Below, one piece after another: positions 8,644-17,266 of a stretch of DNA of 64,000 bases. Both the position numbers and the translations under genes were made by a program. The notes under the pieces are model-generated. The model was not told the origin of the DNA. It did no database searches and was given only the letters and a program-made list of their open reading frames with translations. Numbering within the stretch: the stretch's first letter is position 1; each line of letters opens with the position of its first letter. This stretch comes from an uncultured Duncaniella sp. (GTDB taxonomy: Bacteria > Bacteroidota > Bacteroidia > Bacteroidales > Muribaculaceae), in the NCBI RefSeq assembly GCF_910578445.1, contig NZ_CAJTQC010000013.1, positions 9,858-73,857 of the forward strand. Direction: 5' to 3'.

Positions 8644-11115
8644 ATGCGAAAATCTTTACTTATCCTTTCGTTTGTTGGCTTGATAGGAAGCTCAGTAGAC
8701 GCACGCACACTTACACCGGCCGAGGCTCTCGCAAGGGCACTCGACAACGGTAAAACGTCAGCATCCCACCGCGCTCCACTACGCAAGTCTCCGATCCTGA
8801 CCGTAGGCGAACAGAATTCGCCTTCGCTCTATGTATTCGACCAAGGCAGCGAAGGCTACCTCGTAGTCTCGGCCGACGACGTAGCCGCTCCAGTGCTCGG
8901 CTACAGCACTACGGGCACTATCGACCCCGACAACATGCCTGACAACCTGCGATGGTGGCTGAGCCAGTATAAAGCCGAAATCGAAGCCGCTACAAAAAAC
9001 GGCACACCGGCCTATTCTCAATACAGCGGCAACGACCGTGCCCCTATCAAACCTCTTTTGAAGACCCTTTGGGATCAGGGCGAACCCTACAACAACGACT
9101 GTCCGCAATTAGCAGGCAACTACACCGTGACCGGCTGCGTGGCCACCGCAATGGCTCAGGTCATGAAATATCATGAATGGCCTGCATCATTCAACGCAGA
9201 CTTCTCATACACATGGACTACAGCGCAAAGCAACCTCGTCTGGAAAGAAGACAACGTCACTTTCGACTGGGCAAATATGCTTGATGTCTACAACCGCGGA
9301 CAATATAACAACACTCAGGCAGCCGCAGTGGCGAAACTGATGAAAGCATGCGGCTACTCGGTCAATATGAACTATGACATCCCGCAACGCGGAGGTTCAG
9401 GAGCACCGTCAATCACAATCCCTCTCGCCCTTGTCAACACATTCGGCTATGACAAAGACGCTCACATCGAGTTCCGCTCTTTCTACGGCCTTGACGAATG
9501 GGAGACAATCATCTATGACAACCTTAAGGAATGTGGCCCGGTAATCTATTCAGGCGCGAACGGAAGCGGAGCAGGCCACTGCTTCGTCTGCGACGGTTAC
9601 CAGTCTGACGGATACTTCCACTTCAACTGGGGATGGAGCGGCATGAGCGACGGTTATTTCCGTCTCACAGCCCTCGACCCGTCGTCGCAGGGCATCGGCG
9701 GCAGCACTGACGGCTATAACATCGGTCAGGACATCGTGGTAGGCATCAGAAAGCCATTGTCCAATTCCAATAACAGCTACATAGTCTGCGAAGGTCAGTT
9801 CAGCGCAGAGGTATCTACAGATAACGTGCTTAAAATCAACGGTCCGTTCTATAATTTCTCGCCTGTTGAATTTATCGGACAGATTGGCCTCCGCATAGAT
9901 GACAGCAACGGCAATGCCATTGATGAATTATTCCTCCCGCTTGACACCATCAGTCCTTATTCCGGCTACAGCGGATTTTCCGTACAGCTTTCATTACCGA
10001 AAGGCGACTATCGTCTGTATCCCGTCTACAAGCCATACAACGGCTTTTCGGAAATCATCGCCACTCATGCCGACCATCCGGGCTACATACTCCTACACAG
10101 CAACGGTGTAGCCATTACAGCTGAAGTTCCCGAAGTCGGAGTATACTCAGTCGAAAATCTTAAATTTGAAACGCCTCTCTATCAGGGATATGGATTCACG
10201 GTTACAGGCAACGCTCTGTGGACCGGACCTCTGAGCGTCTCACAAACCATTTTCGGCGTACTGCTCTCAGGCACTACATCAGACACGACAGTGGCCATCG
10301 GTGAAGAAATGGCTCAGGAATTCTCCGCCAACAGCGTCGCAAGCCCGTTTGAATATCAGACTACATGGACGCAGACAATCCCCGAATTCTCGACAGGCAT
10401 TCCGGAAGGCTCTTACTATTTCGCCATGGCTATTATCGATAACAACAGTCCCAACGGAATCAAGCTGATTTGCGAACCACAGCAAGTGACCATGCAGCCC
10501 AATCCCGGCACATCCGTGATTTCGAGCCCCATCTGGAGTATCGAGAACGCCACTGCCGTCATCCCCGACAATATCAAGGTATCTATGGTCGTAGCGTGCA
10601 GCTCAGGATATTTCTTCAACCGGATTCCCGTCTATGTACTCGGTCCGATACTCCCCGGAGTCACTTCCTACTCACCCGCGATATTCTACTCCGACCGCAT
10701 CTCTCTTTCAGCCGGAGAGAAAAAGATTGTCGATTTCACAATCCAGATGCCCAACGCTCTTCCCGGAGAGAAATATCAGGCATTCCTTGTAAATCCCGTC
10801 AACAACAATGAACTATCAGGCAACCGCATCAATTTCACAATCAGCAACCAGACAGGCATTTCCGACATCCTGACCGACGCACCGTGCGGAGTGAGCGCGA
10901 GTCCCAACCCCGCCCATGACCATACAGTCATCACTGCCGGAAGCGAGATCACACGCATCGACATTGCGTCACTCTCAGGCAGCTATGTCTCTCTCCCGAT
11001 TGAAATCAACGGTTCAAGCGCCCGTATCGATGTGACCGGACTTACCCCCGGACTTTATATCGCCCGCGTGGCAACAGCCGGCGGTGTCGAATCTGTCAAG
11101 ATAATCAAGAAATAA
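8644..11115 (+). CDS. Secreted C10 family (streptopain-like) cysteine peptidase
   Basis: 823 residues. Signal peptide to about SSVDA (20), then a Spi-type inhibitory propeptide (YLVVSADDVAAPVLGYS near 80), then the catalytic domain. Catalytic Cys165 lies in TGCVATAMAQVMKYH and the catalytic His312 in GAGHCFVCDGY; FHFNWGWSGMSDGYF follows. After about residue 370 come beta-sandwich domains of unknown role. The last 80 residues (SASPNPAHDHTVI, LTPGLYIARV, VKIIKK) look like a type IX secretion sorting domain. Relatives include streptopain, interpain and the Bacteroides Bfp proteases. A lipoprotein gene follows one base after the stop, so the two are surely co-transcribed. Confidence 0.9.
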   Translation: MRKSLLILSFVGLIGSSVDARTLTPAEALARALDNGKTSASHRAPLRKSPILTVGEQNSPSLYVFDQGSEGYLVVSADDVAAPVLGYSTTGTIDPDNMPDNLRWWLSQYKAEIEAATKNGTPAYSQYSGNDRAPIKPLLKTLWDQGEPYNNDCPQLAGNYTVTGCVATAMAQVMKYHEWPASFNADFSYTWTTAQSNLVWKEDNVTFDWANMLDVYNRGQYNNTQAAAVAKLMKACGYSVNMNYDIPQRGGSGAPSITIPLALVNTFGYDKDAHIEFRSFYGLDEWETIIYDNLKECGPVIYSGANGSGAGHCFVCDGYQSDGYFHFNWGWSGMSDGYFRLTALDPSSQGIGGSTDGYNIGQDIVVGIRKPLSNSNNSYIVCEGQFSAEVSTDNVLKINGPFYNFSPVEFIGQIGLRIDDSNGNAIDELFLPLDTISPYSGYSGFSVQLSLPKGDYRLYPVYKPYNGFSEIIATHADHPGYILLHSNGVAITAEVPEVGVYSVENLKFETPLYQGYGFTVTGNALWTGPLSVSQTIFGVLLSGTTSDTTVAIGEEMAQEFSANSVASPFEYQTTWTQTIPEFSTGIPEGSYYFAMAIIDNNSPNGIKLICEPQQVTMQPNPGTSVISSPIWSIENATAVIPDNIKVSMVVACSSGYFFNRIPVYVLGPILPGVTSYSPAIFYSDRISLSAGEKKIVDFTIQMPNALPGEKYQAFLVNPVNNNELSGNRINFTISNQTGISDILTDAPCGVSASPNPAHDHTVITAGSEITRIDIASLSGSYVSLPIEINGSSARIDVTGLTPGLYIARVATAGGVESVKIIKK

Positions 11116-11116
11116 C

Positions 11117-11734
11117 ATGTCAGGACAGTCATTCATTCCGGCAATCATCTTACTAACCACAGCCGTAGGTTGTTCCACCTCTAAAACCGGCATGTCCGTG
11201 TCTCCGTCGGAAGGAGGCACGGCCGTCGGGTGGAACCACAGGCATGAGGTGGAAAAAACCGACACCACGACGACGATACTCCTCCCGGGACAAAGCAATC
11301 CGGGGGGAATACGTGGCGGAGGACAGTCGGCAGAAATACCGAAAGTCAGAATCTATAAGACCAACGGCAACTATGCCGACAATGTTCCCGTGACGCTCGA
11401 CGCATCACGCACCAAGCTCCTGTCGTTTCCCGCGCCGTCCGATCTGCGTGGAAGTGCCCCAGTAAAACTCGACAACGGCTTTCTGCTTGACCGTCGTGGA
11501 GTAGGACCGGCAACCGCCTTCACTCGTTGGACCTACAAGGAATACTCCGCCCTTCCCGCCACACCCGGGACAAAGGAAATAATGGACAACCTCATTCCCG
11601 GAGCGGCTGTAACGGAGCTATATGAGATGCCGTTCACAATCGGCACTCCGGATGCCGCCGAGCGATGCAACGAACTCATCAAAGAAGGTCTGCCGGGCTG
11701 CACACCCTTGCTTCAGGGTGTGGAGCTAAAATAG
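11117..11734 (+). CDS. Putative lipoprotein of unknown function, partner of the C10 peptidase
   Basis: 205 residues; not recognised. The N-terminus (IPAIILLTTAVGCSTSK) has a lipobox with Cys19, so it is likely an outer- or inner-membrane lipoprotein. The rest is low in obvious motifs: a Gly/Ser/Pro-rich stretch to about 75 and then a small mixed domain (VRIYKTNGNYADNVPV to the end). The ATG follows the peptidase stop by one base, so it is translated from the same mRNA. Small lipoproteins beside C10 peptidases are sometimes their inhibitors; whether this is one is a guess. A CACACCCT/AGGGTGTG hairpin lies inside its 3' end (11701-11722). Confidence 0.7.
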   Translation: MSGQSFIPAIILLTTAVGCSTSKTGMSVSPSEGGTAVGWNHRHEVEKTDTTTTILLPGQSNPGGIRGGGQSAEIPKVRIYKTNGNYADNVPVTLDASRTKLLSFPAPSDLRGSAPVKLDNGFLLDRRGVGPATAFTRWTYKEYSALPATPGTKEIMDNLIPGAAVTELYEMPFTIGTPDAAERCNELIKEGLPGCTPLLQGVELK

Positions 11735-11754
11735 AAGCCGGATAACCTCCATAA

Positions 11755-11793
11755 AAAAATCACGGACAGCATCAACCGCTGTCCGTGATTTTT
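11755..11793. terminator. Strong bidirectional terminator
   Basis: Arms 11755-11770 and 11778-11793 pair perfectly (16 bp, with an A/T run at the base on both sides) around a 7-base loop. It serves the converging lipoprotein gene and nucleoside kinase gene. Confidence 0.9.
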
Positions 11794-11813
11794 CATGTAT
11801 ATTCTATTGATTT

Positions 11814-13481
11814 TCAATAATGGAACGACGAGCCGCCGAGGAATTCACGAAGCAGAGAGGTAGGCGGAATAAGCGTCGACGGAATCGGTGAGAAATAGCC
11901 CAGAAACTTGCGCAGGCGATAAGCCTCGGCATATTCCGGCACATCGCGCGGAACACTTCTCAACACCTTGTCGGCTTCATCGCGCATGACCCCAAGTTCA
12001 AACAGCAGCGACGAGTTGAACATCGAATCTGCATTTTCCTGATAAGGGAAAATCCACTTCTCCTCACCACGGCGTACACTCGGCCAGCGGCGTATAGTCT
12101 CAAGGGCATTCGTCCCGCGATATTTGTAATCCCTGATAATCCGTCGCAACAGACGGTTGTCGGTGGTCGAAACCCAATTGTGGTCATCGATGGCAAGGGT
12201 TGTCAGAGCCGAGACATAAATCCGGTATTTCATCGCCGGGTCGACATCGCGTGTCAACTCGGGATTAAGGCCGTGGATGCCTTCTATGAGCAATATGGAA
12301 GTCGAATCGAGTTTTATAATCTCCTTGCGGTATTCTCTCTCGCCACGCTCAAAATTGTAGTAGGGCAACTCTACAGCCTCCCCTTTTATCAGTTTATTGA
12401 GATGTTCATTGAACAGCTCAAGGTCAAGGGCGAAAAGCGACTCATAGTCATACTCGCCACTCTCATCGAGCGGAGTATGGTGACGGTCAACGAAATAATT
12501 GTCAAGCGAAATCATCACCGGCTTCAACAGATTGGTCAGCAACTGGACTGCCAGACGTTTGGTAAATGTGGTCTTGCCTGATGACGACGGCCCGGCGATA
12601 AGCACCACCCTCGCACCGCCTTGATGATACCGCTCGGTAATCTTATCGGCAATAGCGCCGATATATTTCGTGTGGAGAGCTTCAGCCACATTTATCATCA
12701 TCGCCCTGCCGTTGCCTGCGGCAACTTCATTCACATCACCGGCATCGCAAATGCCTATGATATGGTTGAATTCGAGATAATCCGTAAACGCCCTGTAGAG
12801 CTTAGGCTGAGAGAGAGGGATGGTCGGACGGGAAGGATCGGCCAGATCCGGCCCGAGCAGCAGCAGTCCCTCCTCGTAGGGAACAATGTCGAAAACCCCG
12901 AGCATACCGGTCCTCGGCACGAGATTGCCGTTGTAGGTGTCACAAATGCCGTCGAGACGATAATAGACCGTATAAAGTTCATTGAGAGTCTCAAGCAACT
13001 TGACTTTCTCATGAAGCCCCTGTCCCCTCATAATCTCGATGACATCCTTGGTGAGACGCTCCTTGCGCTCAAATGGAAGGTCGCGCTCGACAAGAGCACG
13101 CATGCCCTCCTTTAGACGGACACAGACCTCACGGTCAACATCAATTCCTTTCAACCGGCAGTAATAGCCGCGCGAAACTGAATGACTTATGACAAGCCTT
13201 ACACCCGGATAAAGGGAAGCCACCGTGCGATAGAGCATCATACACAGCGAACGTATGTAGCAACGATGCCCCGAAGGAGAGTCAACCGGCAGGAATTCAA
13301 CCATCTTTGGCGTGAAAACAGGAAACGAAAGGTCTACGGCCTTGTTGTTGACACGCGCGCAGACCGGCACAAAGGGTATCCGCGTTCTGACCTCTTCGTA
13401 TATATCACTTAAAGTCATTCCTCCGTTGACAGGCAGATATTCGCCGATATTGGCGCAGTAAACTTTCAGCTGATTACTCAT
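11814..13481 (-). CDS. Nucleoside kinase with TGS-like N-terminus (uridine kinase family)
   Basis: 555 residues, far longer than plain uridine kinase (about 210). Residues 1-65 look like a TGS/ubiquitin-like fold (YLPVNGGMTLSDIYEEV), 70-260 like the second additional domain of threonyl-tRNA synthetase (VISHSVSRGYYCRL), and the kinase domain starts near 290 with Walker A GPSSSGKTTF near 297. Then come MISLDNYFVDRH (base-binding lid), PYYNFERGERE, ILLIEGIHGLN and the arginine-rich RLLRRIIRDYKYRGTNA. Such three-part proteins are common in Bacteroidota and Firmicutes and are annotated as nucleoside kinases; exact substrate is unproven. It has its own promoter. Confidence 0.85.
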   Translation of the reverse strand: MSNQLKVYCANIGEYLPVNGGMTLSDIYEEVRTRIPFVPVCARVNNKAVDLSFPVFTPKMVEFLPVDSPSGHRCYIRSLCMMLYRTVASLYPGVRLVISHSVSRGYYCRLKGIDVDREVCVRLKEGMRALVERDLPFERKERLTKDVIEIMRGQGLHEKVKLLETLNELYTVYYRLDGICDTYNGNLVPRTGMLGVFDIVPYEEGLLLLGPDLADPSRPTIPLSQPKLYRAFTDYLEFNHIIGICDAGDVNEVAAGNGRAMMINVAEALHTKYIGAIADKITERYHQGGARVVLIAGPSSSGKTTFTKRLAVQLLTNLLKPVMISLDNYFVDRHHTPLDESGEYDYESLFALDLELFNEHLNKLIKGEAVELPYYNFERGEREYRKEIIKLDSTSILLIEGIHGLNPELTRDVDPAMKYRIYVSALTTLAIDDHNWVSTTDNRLLRRIIRDYKYRGTNALETIRRWPSVRRGEEKWIFPYQENADSMFNSSLLFELGVMRDEADKVLRSVPRDVPEYAEAYRLRKFLGYFSPIPSTLIPPTSLLREFLGGSSFHY

Positions 13482-13503
13482 GATGCGATGAATTTATTTT
13501 CCT

Positions 13504-13511
13504 CAAAGTTA
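13504..13511 (-). promoter_or_regulatory. -7 element of the nucleoside kinase gene
   Basis: Minus strand TAACTTTG, 23 bases before the ATG at 13481. No convincing -33 box at the right spacing. Confidence 0.5.
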
Positions 13512-13718
13512 ACTCCGCTTTTGTTTAAATTTTGTAAACAATATTTTTTAATGAGTTAACTTACGTTAATTTAAGTCTTTTCTATGAATTTAACGGAAAT
13601 AACTGCGATATTGTTCAGCATCTCCAAAAGTATGGCCGTCTAAAAAATCCCCTTTGGCCATGACCTCATGCAAATCAGGCCTGCACAACCGAATTATTGC
13701 TTATCTTTTCAGGTTTAA

Positions 13719-13752
13719 TTTGCCGATAGTTTGCCGATATTTCGTAACTTTG
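13719..13752 (+). promoter_or_regulatory. Promoter of pheT with tandem repeat
   Basis: TAACTTTG at 13745-13752 and TTTG at 13719-13722, 22 bases apart. The spacer and -33 region consist of two tandem copies of TTTGCCGATA(G/T) at 13719-13729 and 13730-13740. Confidence 0.55.
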
Positions 13753-13844
13753 CACATCTTTTGCCGTCGCATGCAGGCCAAATGGCAGAACTTGAGCAGT
13801 GCGAACGGCAAATTCCAGATTAACCGAATATTCCAACCATTGTC

Positions 13845-16310
13845 ATGAATATATCATATAACTGGCTAAAAAAATACCTTGACTTCAATCTCAGCCCCGA
13901 CGAACTCGCGGCCGCTCTCACCTCAATCGGTCTTGAAACCGGCTCGGTCGAGGAGGTTGAATCAATCCGCGGTGGCCTCCGCGGCATCGTGATCGGCAAG
14001 GTGCTCACCTGTGTCGAACATCCCAACAGCGACCATCTCCATATCACCACAGTAGACCTCGGCGACGGCGCCGAAACACAGATTGTCTGCGGTGCGCCAA
14101 ACGTGGCTGCCGGACAGACCGTGGTAGTGGCCACCGTCGGCACTACACTCTACGACGGCGACAAGGAGTTTGCGATAAAAAAATCTAAAATCCGTGGCGT
14201 AGAGTCGTTCGGTATGATCTGCGCCGAGGATGAAATCGGAGTAGGAACGTCACACGACGGCATCATCGTCATCACCGACGATGTGAAGCCCGGCACACCT
14301 GCGGCCGAATTCTACGGTCTCACCTCGGACTATGTGCTTGAAGTGGACCTCACCCCCAACCGCATCGACGCTGCGTCGCACTATGGTGTGGCACGCGACC
14401 TCGCCGCATGGATGAACGCCCACACTGAAGCGGGCAATCTCCACCGTCCGGAAGTCGAAGCCTTTGCCATCGACACTCCCGAAGGCGGCATAACCGTTGA
14501 CGTTGAAAACACCGACGCATGTCCGCGCTACACCGGCGTGACAGTGCGTGGCGTGACAGTCAAGGAGTCTCCGAAGTGGCTCAAGGATGCACTTTCGACC
14601 ATCGGACTGCGCCCGATCAACAATATTGTCGATATTACCAACTATCTCCTCCACGGCATGGGGCAGCCGCTCCACTGCTTTGACGTGGCAAAAATCGCAG
14701 GCAATAAGATTGTGGTCAAGAATGCCCGCGAAGGCGAAAAGTTCACCACTCTCGACGGTGTGGAACATACGCTTGACTCACGCGACCTCATGATCTGCAA
14801 CACGGAAGTCCCCATGTGTATAGCCGGTGTCTTCGGAGGTCTTGACTCAGGAGTGACCGAAGCCACCACAGATGTCTTCCTCGAAAGCGCATATTTCAAC
14901 CCTACTTCCGTAAGAAAGACAGCACGCCGCCACGGTCTCAACACCGACTCATCATTCCGCTTCGAGCGTGGAGTCGACCCCAACAACACCCTCTATGTGC
15001 TCAAACTCGCAGCCCTGATGGTCAAGGAACTCGCCGGAGGTGAAATCTGCGGACCTCTCTGCGACAACTATCCCTCGCATATCGAACCGGCCGAAGTCAG
15101 CCTCAGCTTCGAATATTTCGACAAGCTTATCGGCAAACACATCCCTGCCGACACTATCGTCTCAATCCTGAAAAGCCTTGAAATGGAGCTTACAGAAGTG
15201 ACCGACGAAAAAGCCGACATGAAAGTGCCTACCTACCGCGTCGATGTCACCCGTCCCTGCGACGTTGCCGAAGATGTGCTCCGCATCTATGGCTACAACA
15301 ACGTGGAGATTTCAAGCTCGGTGCGTTCGGCATTATCTTCGCAGAGCTTCGAGGATCAGGACAACAAACTCCGCAACCTCATCAGCGAACAGCTGACAGC
15401 CGAAGGCTTCAACGAGATTCTCAACAACTCGCTCACAGCCGAGGCCTACTATACCGACCTTGCCGCTTATCCGGCCGACCATTGCGTCCGTCTGCTCAAC
15501 CCGCTGAGCAACGACCTCAACGTAATGCGCCAGACTCTCCTTTTCGGAGGTCTTGAATCGCTCAGCCACAACATCAACCGCAAGATGGCTGACCTCGCCA
15601 TGTATGAGTTCGGCAATGTCTACTTCTTCAATCCCGCGACCGAGGCGACTGCCGAAAACGTGCTTGCCCCCTACCGCGAGGCTTCGCGTCTGGCCATCTG
15701 GCTCACCGGCGCACTCCGTCCCGGCAACTGGGCACGCCCCGAACAGCCTGCAACCGTCTACGACATGAAGGCTGTCGTGGCCAACATCCTCAACCGCCTT
15801 GGCATCAATCCGGCCGAAATCAAGCTCACGGCCTCGTCATGCGGTCTTTACTCGGCAGCGCTCGACATCAACACCCGCTCAGGCAAGAATCTCGGTACTC
15901 TCGGTGTGATAGCCAAAAAACTGGCTTCGAAATTCGACATCAAGCAGGAAGTCATCTACTGTGAACTCGACTGGCACGCACTTGTCAATCTGTCGCTGCG
16001 CAAGAAGGTAAGCTACTCACCACTCGCCAAGACCATGCCGGTCAAGAGAGACCTCGCCCTTCTGCTTGACAAGAGCGTCACACTCGATCAGGTCGAGGCA
16101 ATCGTGCGCGAAAGCGAACGCCGCCTGCTCAAGAACGTGACACTGTTTGACGTCTACGAAGGCAAGAATCTCCCGGAAGGCAAGAAATCATATGCGATAG
16201 CCCTTACCCTTCAGGACGACGAAAAGACCCTTCAGGACAAGCAGATCGAGGCTGTGATGAACAAAGTCATCGGAAATCTCACCAAGAAACTCGGTGCAGA
16301 ACTCCGATAA
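13845..16310 (+). CDS. pheT: Phenylalanine-tRNA ligase beta subunit
   Basis: 821 residues, the full bacterial length. Order of domains: N-terminal MNISYNWLKKYLDF, tRNA-binding EMAP-like domain about 40-155 (VLTCVEHPNSDHLHITTVD, IVCGAPNVAAGQTV), B3/B4 editing domain about 210-385 (ITNYLLHGMGQPLHCFD, SSFRFERGVDP), B5 domain about 405-475, the synthetase-like core (NPLSNDLNVMRQTL) and the C-terminal anticodon-binding FDX-ACB domain (PVKRDLALLLDKSV). It pairs with PheS, which is not in this window, to charge tRNA-Phe. YebC follows 78 bases downstream and is probably co-transcribed. Confidence 0.96.
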   Translation: MNISYNWLKKYLDFNLSPDELAAALTSIGLETGSVEEVESIRGGLRGIVIGKVLTCVEHPNSDHLHITTVDLGDGAETQIVCGAPNVAAGQTVVVATVGTTLYDGDKEFAIKKSKIRGVESFGMICAEDEIGVGTSHDGIIVITDDVKPGTPAAEFYGLTSDYVLEVDLTPNRIDAASHYGVARDLAAWMNAHTEAGNLHRPEVEAFAIDTPEGGITVDVENTDACPRYTGVTVRGVTVKESPKWLKDALSTIGLRPINNIVDITNYLLHGMGQPLHCFDVAKIAGNKIVVKNAREGEKFTTLDGVEHTLDSRDLMICNTEVPMCIAGVFGGLDSGVTEATTDVFLESAYFNPTSVRKTARRHGLNTDSSFRFERGVDPNNTLYVLKLAALMVKELAGGEICGPLCDNYPSHIEPAEVSLSFEYFDKLIGKHIPADTIVSILKSLEMELTEVTDEKADMKVPTYRVDVTRPCDVAEDVLRIYGYNNVEISSSVRSALSSQSFEDQDNKLRNLISEQLTAEGFNEILNNSLTAEAYYTDLAAYPADHCVRLLNPLSNDLNVMRQTLLFGGLESLSHNINRKMADLAMYEFGNVYFFNPATEATAENVLAPYREASRLAIWLTGALRPGNWARPEQPATVYDMKAVVANILNRLGINPAEIKLTASSCGLYSAALDINTRSGKNLGTLGVIAKKLASKFDIKQEVIYCELDWHALVNLSLRKKVSYSPLAKTMPVKRDLALLLDKSVTLDQVEAIVRESERRLLKNVTLFDVYEGKNLPEGKKSYAIALTLQDDEKTLQDKQIEAVMNKVIGNLTKKLGAELR

Positions 16311-16388
16311 ACTGCGACAATCCGCCACACTCACTTAAGACAAAACAACAGAAAACAATAATAAAACTCAACTGTAACACTCACTATC

Positions 16389-17126
16389 ATGGGAAGAGCA
16401 TTTGAATACCGCAAAGCACGCAAACTCAAACGCTGGGGTAACATGTCGCGTACATTTACCCGCATAGGTAAGGAAATCACCATAGCTGCAAAGGCCGGCG
16501 GTCCTGATCCCTCCACCAACCCGCGTCTCCGCGCCCTCATGCAGAACGCTAAGGCTGCCAACATGCCCAAGGACACTGTCGAACGCGCTATCAAAAAAGC
16601 AACCGACAAGGACGCCGGCGACTACAAGGAAATCACTTATGAGGGATACGGCCCCCACGGCATCGCAATCTTCGTAGAAGCTGCAACCGACAACAATACA
16701 CGCACCGTTGCAAACGTCCGTTCATATTTCACCAAACACGGCGGCAACCTCGGAACTCAGGGTTCGCTCACTTTCCTCTTCGACCACAAGAGCGTCTTCA
16801 AAATCAAACCCAAAGACGGCGTATCACTCGAAGACCTCGAACTCGAACTCATCGACTACGGTGTTGATGAACTCGAAGACATCGTCGACGACGAATCAGG
16901 CGAAGAGCAGGTGATTCTCTACGGTGCATTCGAAGAATACTCCAATATCCAGAAATATCTCGAAGACAACGGCTTCGAAATCATTTCGTCGGAATTCGAG
17001 CGTATCCCCAACGACCTCAAGGAAGTGACACCCGAACAGCGTGCGGCCATCGAAAAACTTCTCGAAAAAATCGAAGAAGACGAAGATGTGCAGAATGTGT
17101 TCCACAACATGAAGGAAGAGGATTAA
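16389..17126 (+). CDS. YebC/PmpR family protein
   Basis: 245 residues, the usual family length. MGRAFEYRKARKLKRWGNMS is the Bacteroidota version of the family N-terminus, followed by TRIGKEITIAAKAGG, NAKAANMPKDTVERAIKKA, YEGYGPHGIAIFVEAATDN and NVRSYFTKHGGNLGTQGS. Members are annotated as DNA-binding regulators; recent work links some of them to translation of difficult peptide stretches. The C-terminus is acidic (KIEEDEDVQNVFHNMKEED). A strong terminator follows. Confidence 0.93.
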   Translation: MGRAFEYRKARKLKRWGNMSRTFTRIGKEITIAAKAGGPDPSTNPRLRALMQNAKAANMPKDTVERAIKKATDKDAGDYKEITYEGYGPHGIAIFVEAATDNNTRTVANVRSYFTKHGGNLGTQGSLTFLFDHKSVFKIKPKDGVSLEDLELELIDYGVDELEDIVDDESGEEQVILYGAFEEYSNIQKYLEDNGFEIISSEFERIPNDLKEVTPEQRAAIEKLLEKIEEDEDVQNVFHNMKEED

Positions 17127-17159
17127 TCCTCCTGCCCTTGCAGAAAAAAATATCACTCT

Positions 17160-17205
17160 AAGGCGGAAGGAATGACCATTGCGACATGGTTGCTCCCTCC
17201 GCCTT
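17160..17205 (+). terminator. Terminator after yebC
   Basis: AAGGCGGA (17160-17167) pairs with TCCGCCTT (17198-17205), extended inward by GG/CC and by ACCAT/ATGGT. The downstream tract is T-rich but short. Confidence 0.75.
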
Positions 17206-17266
17206 TCCATTATCCGTATTTCTACTCTCCATTCTCATATAATCAACAGAGCATAACCCCAATCCA

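Larger units (their letters stand above)
13482..13844. other. Divergent promoter region
   Basis: 363 AT-rich bases between the divergent kinase and pheT genes. No ORF worth calling. It holds CAAAGTTA at 13504-13511 (TAACTTTG on the minus strand, for the kinase) and TAACTTTG at 13745-13752 (for pheT), plus an 11-base tandem direct repeat at 13719-13740. Confidence 0.6.

Noticed and set aside
13719..13740. Two direct repeats as a CRISPR or iteron array
   Set aside because: Only two adjacent copies of 11 bases with no spacers; part of a promoter.
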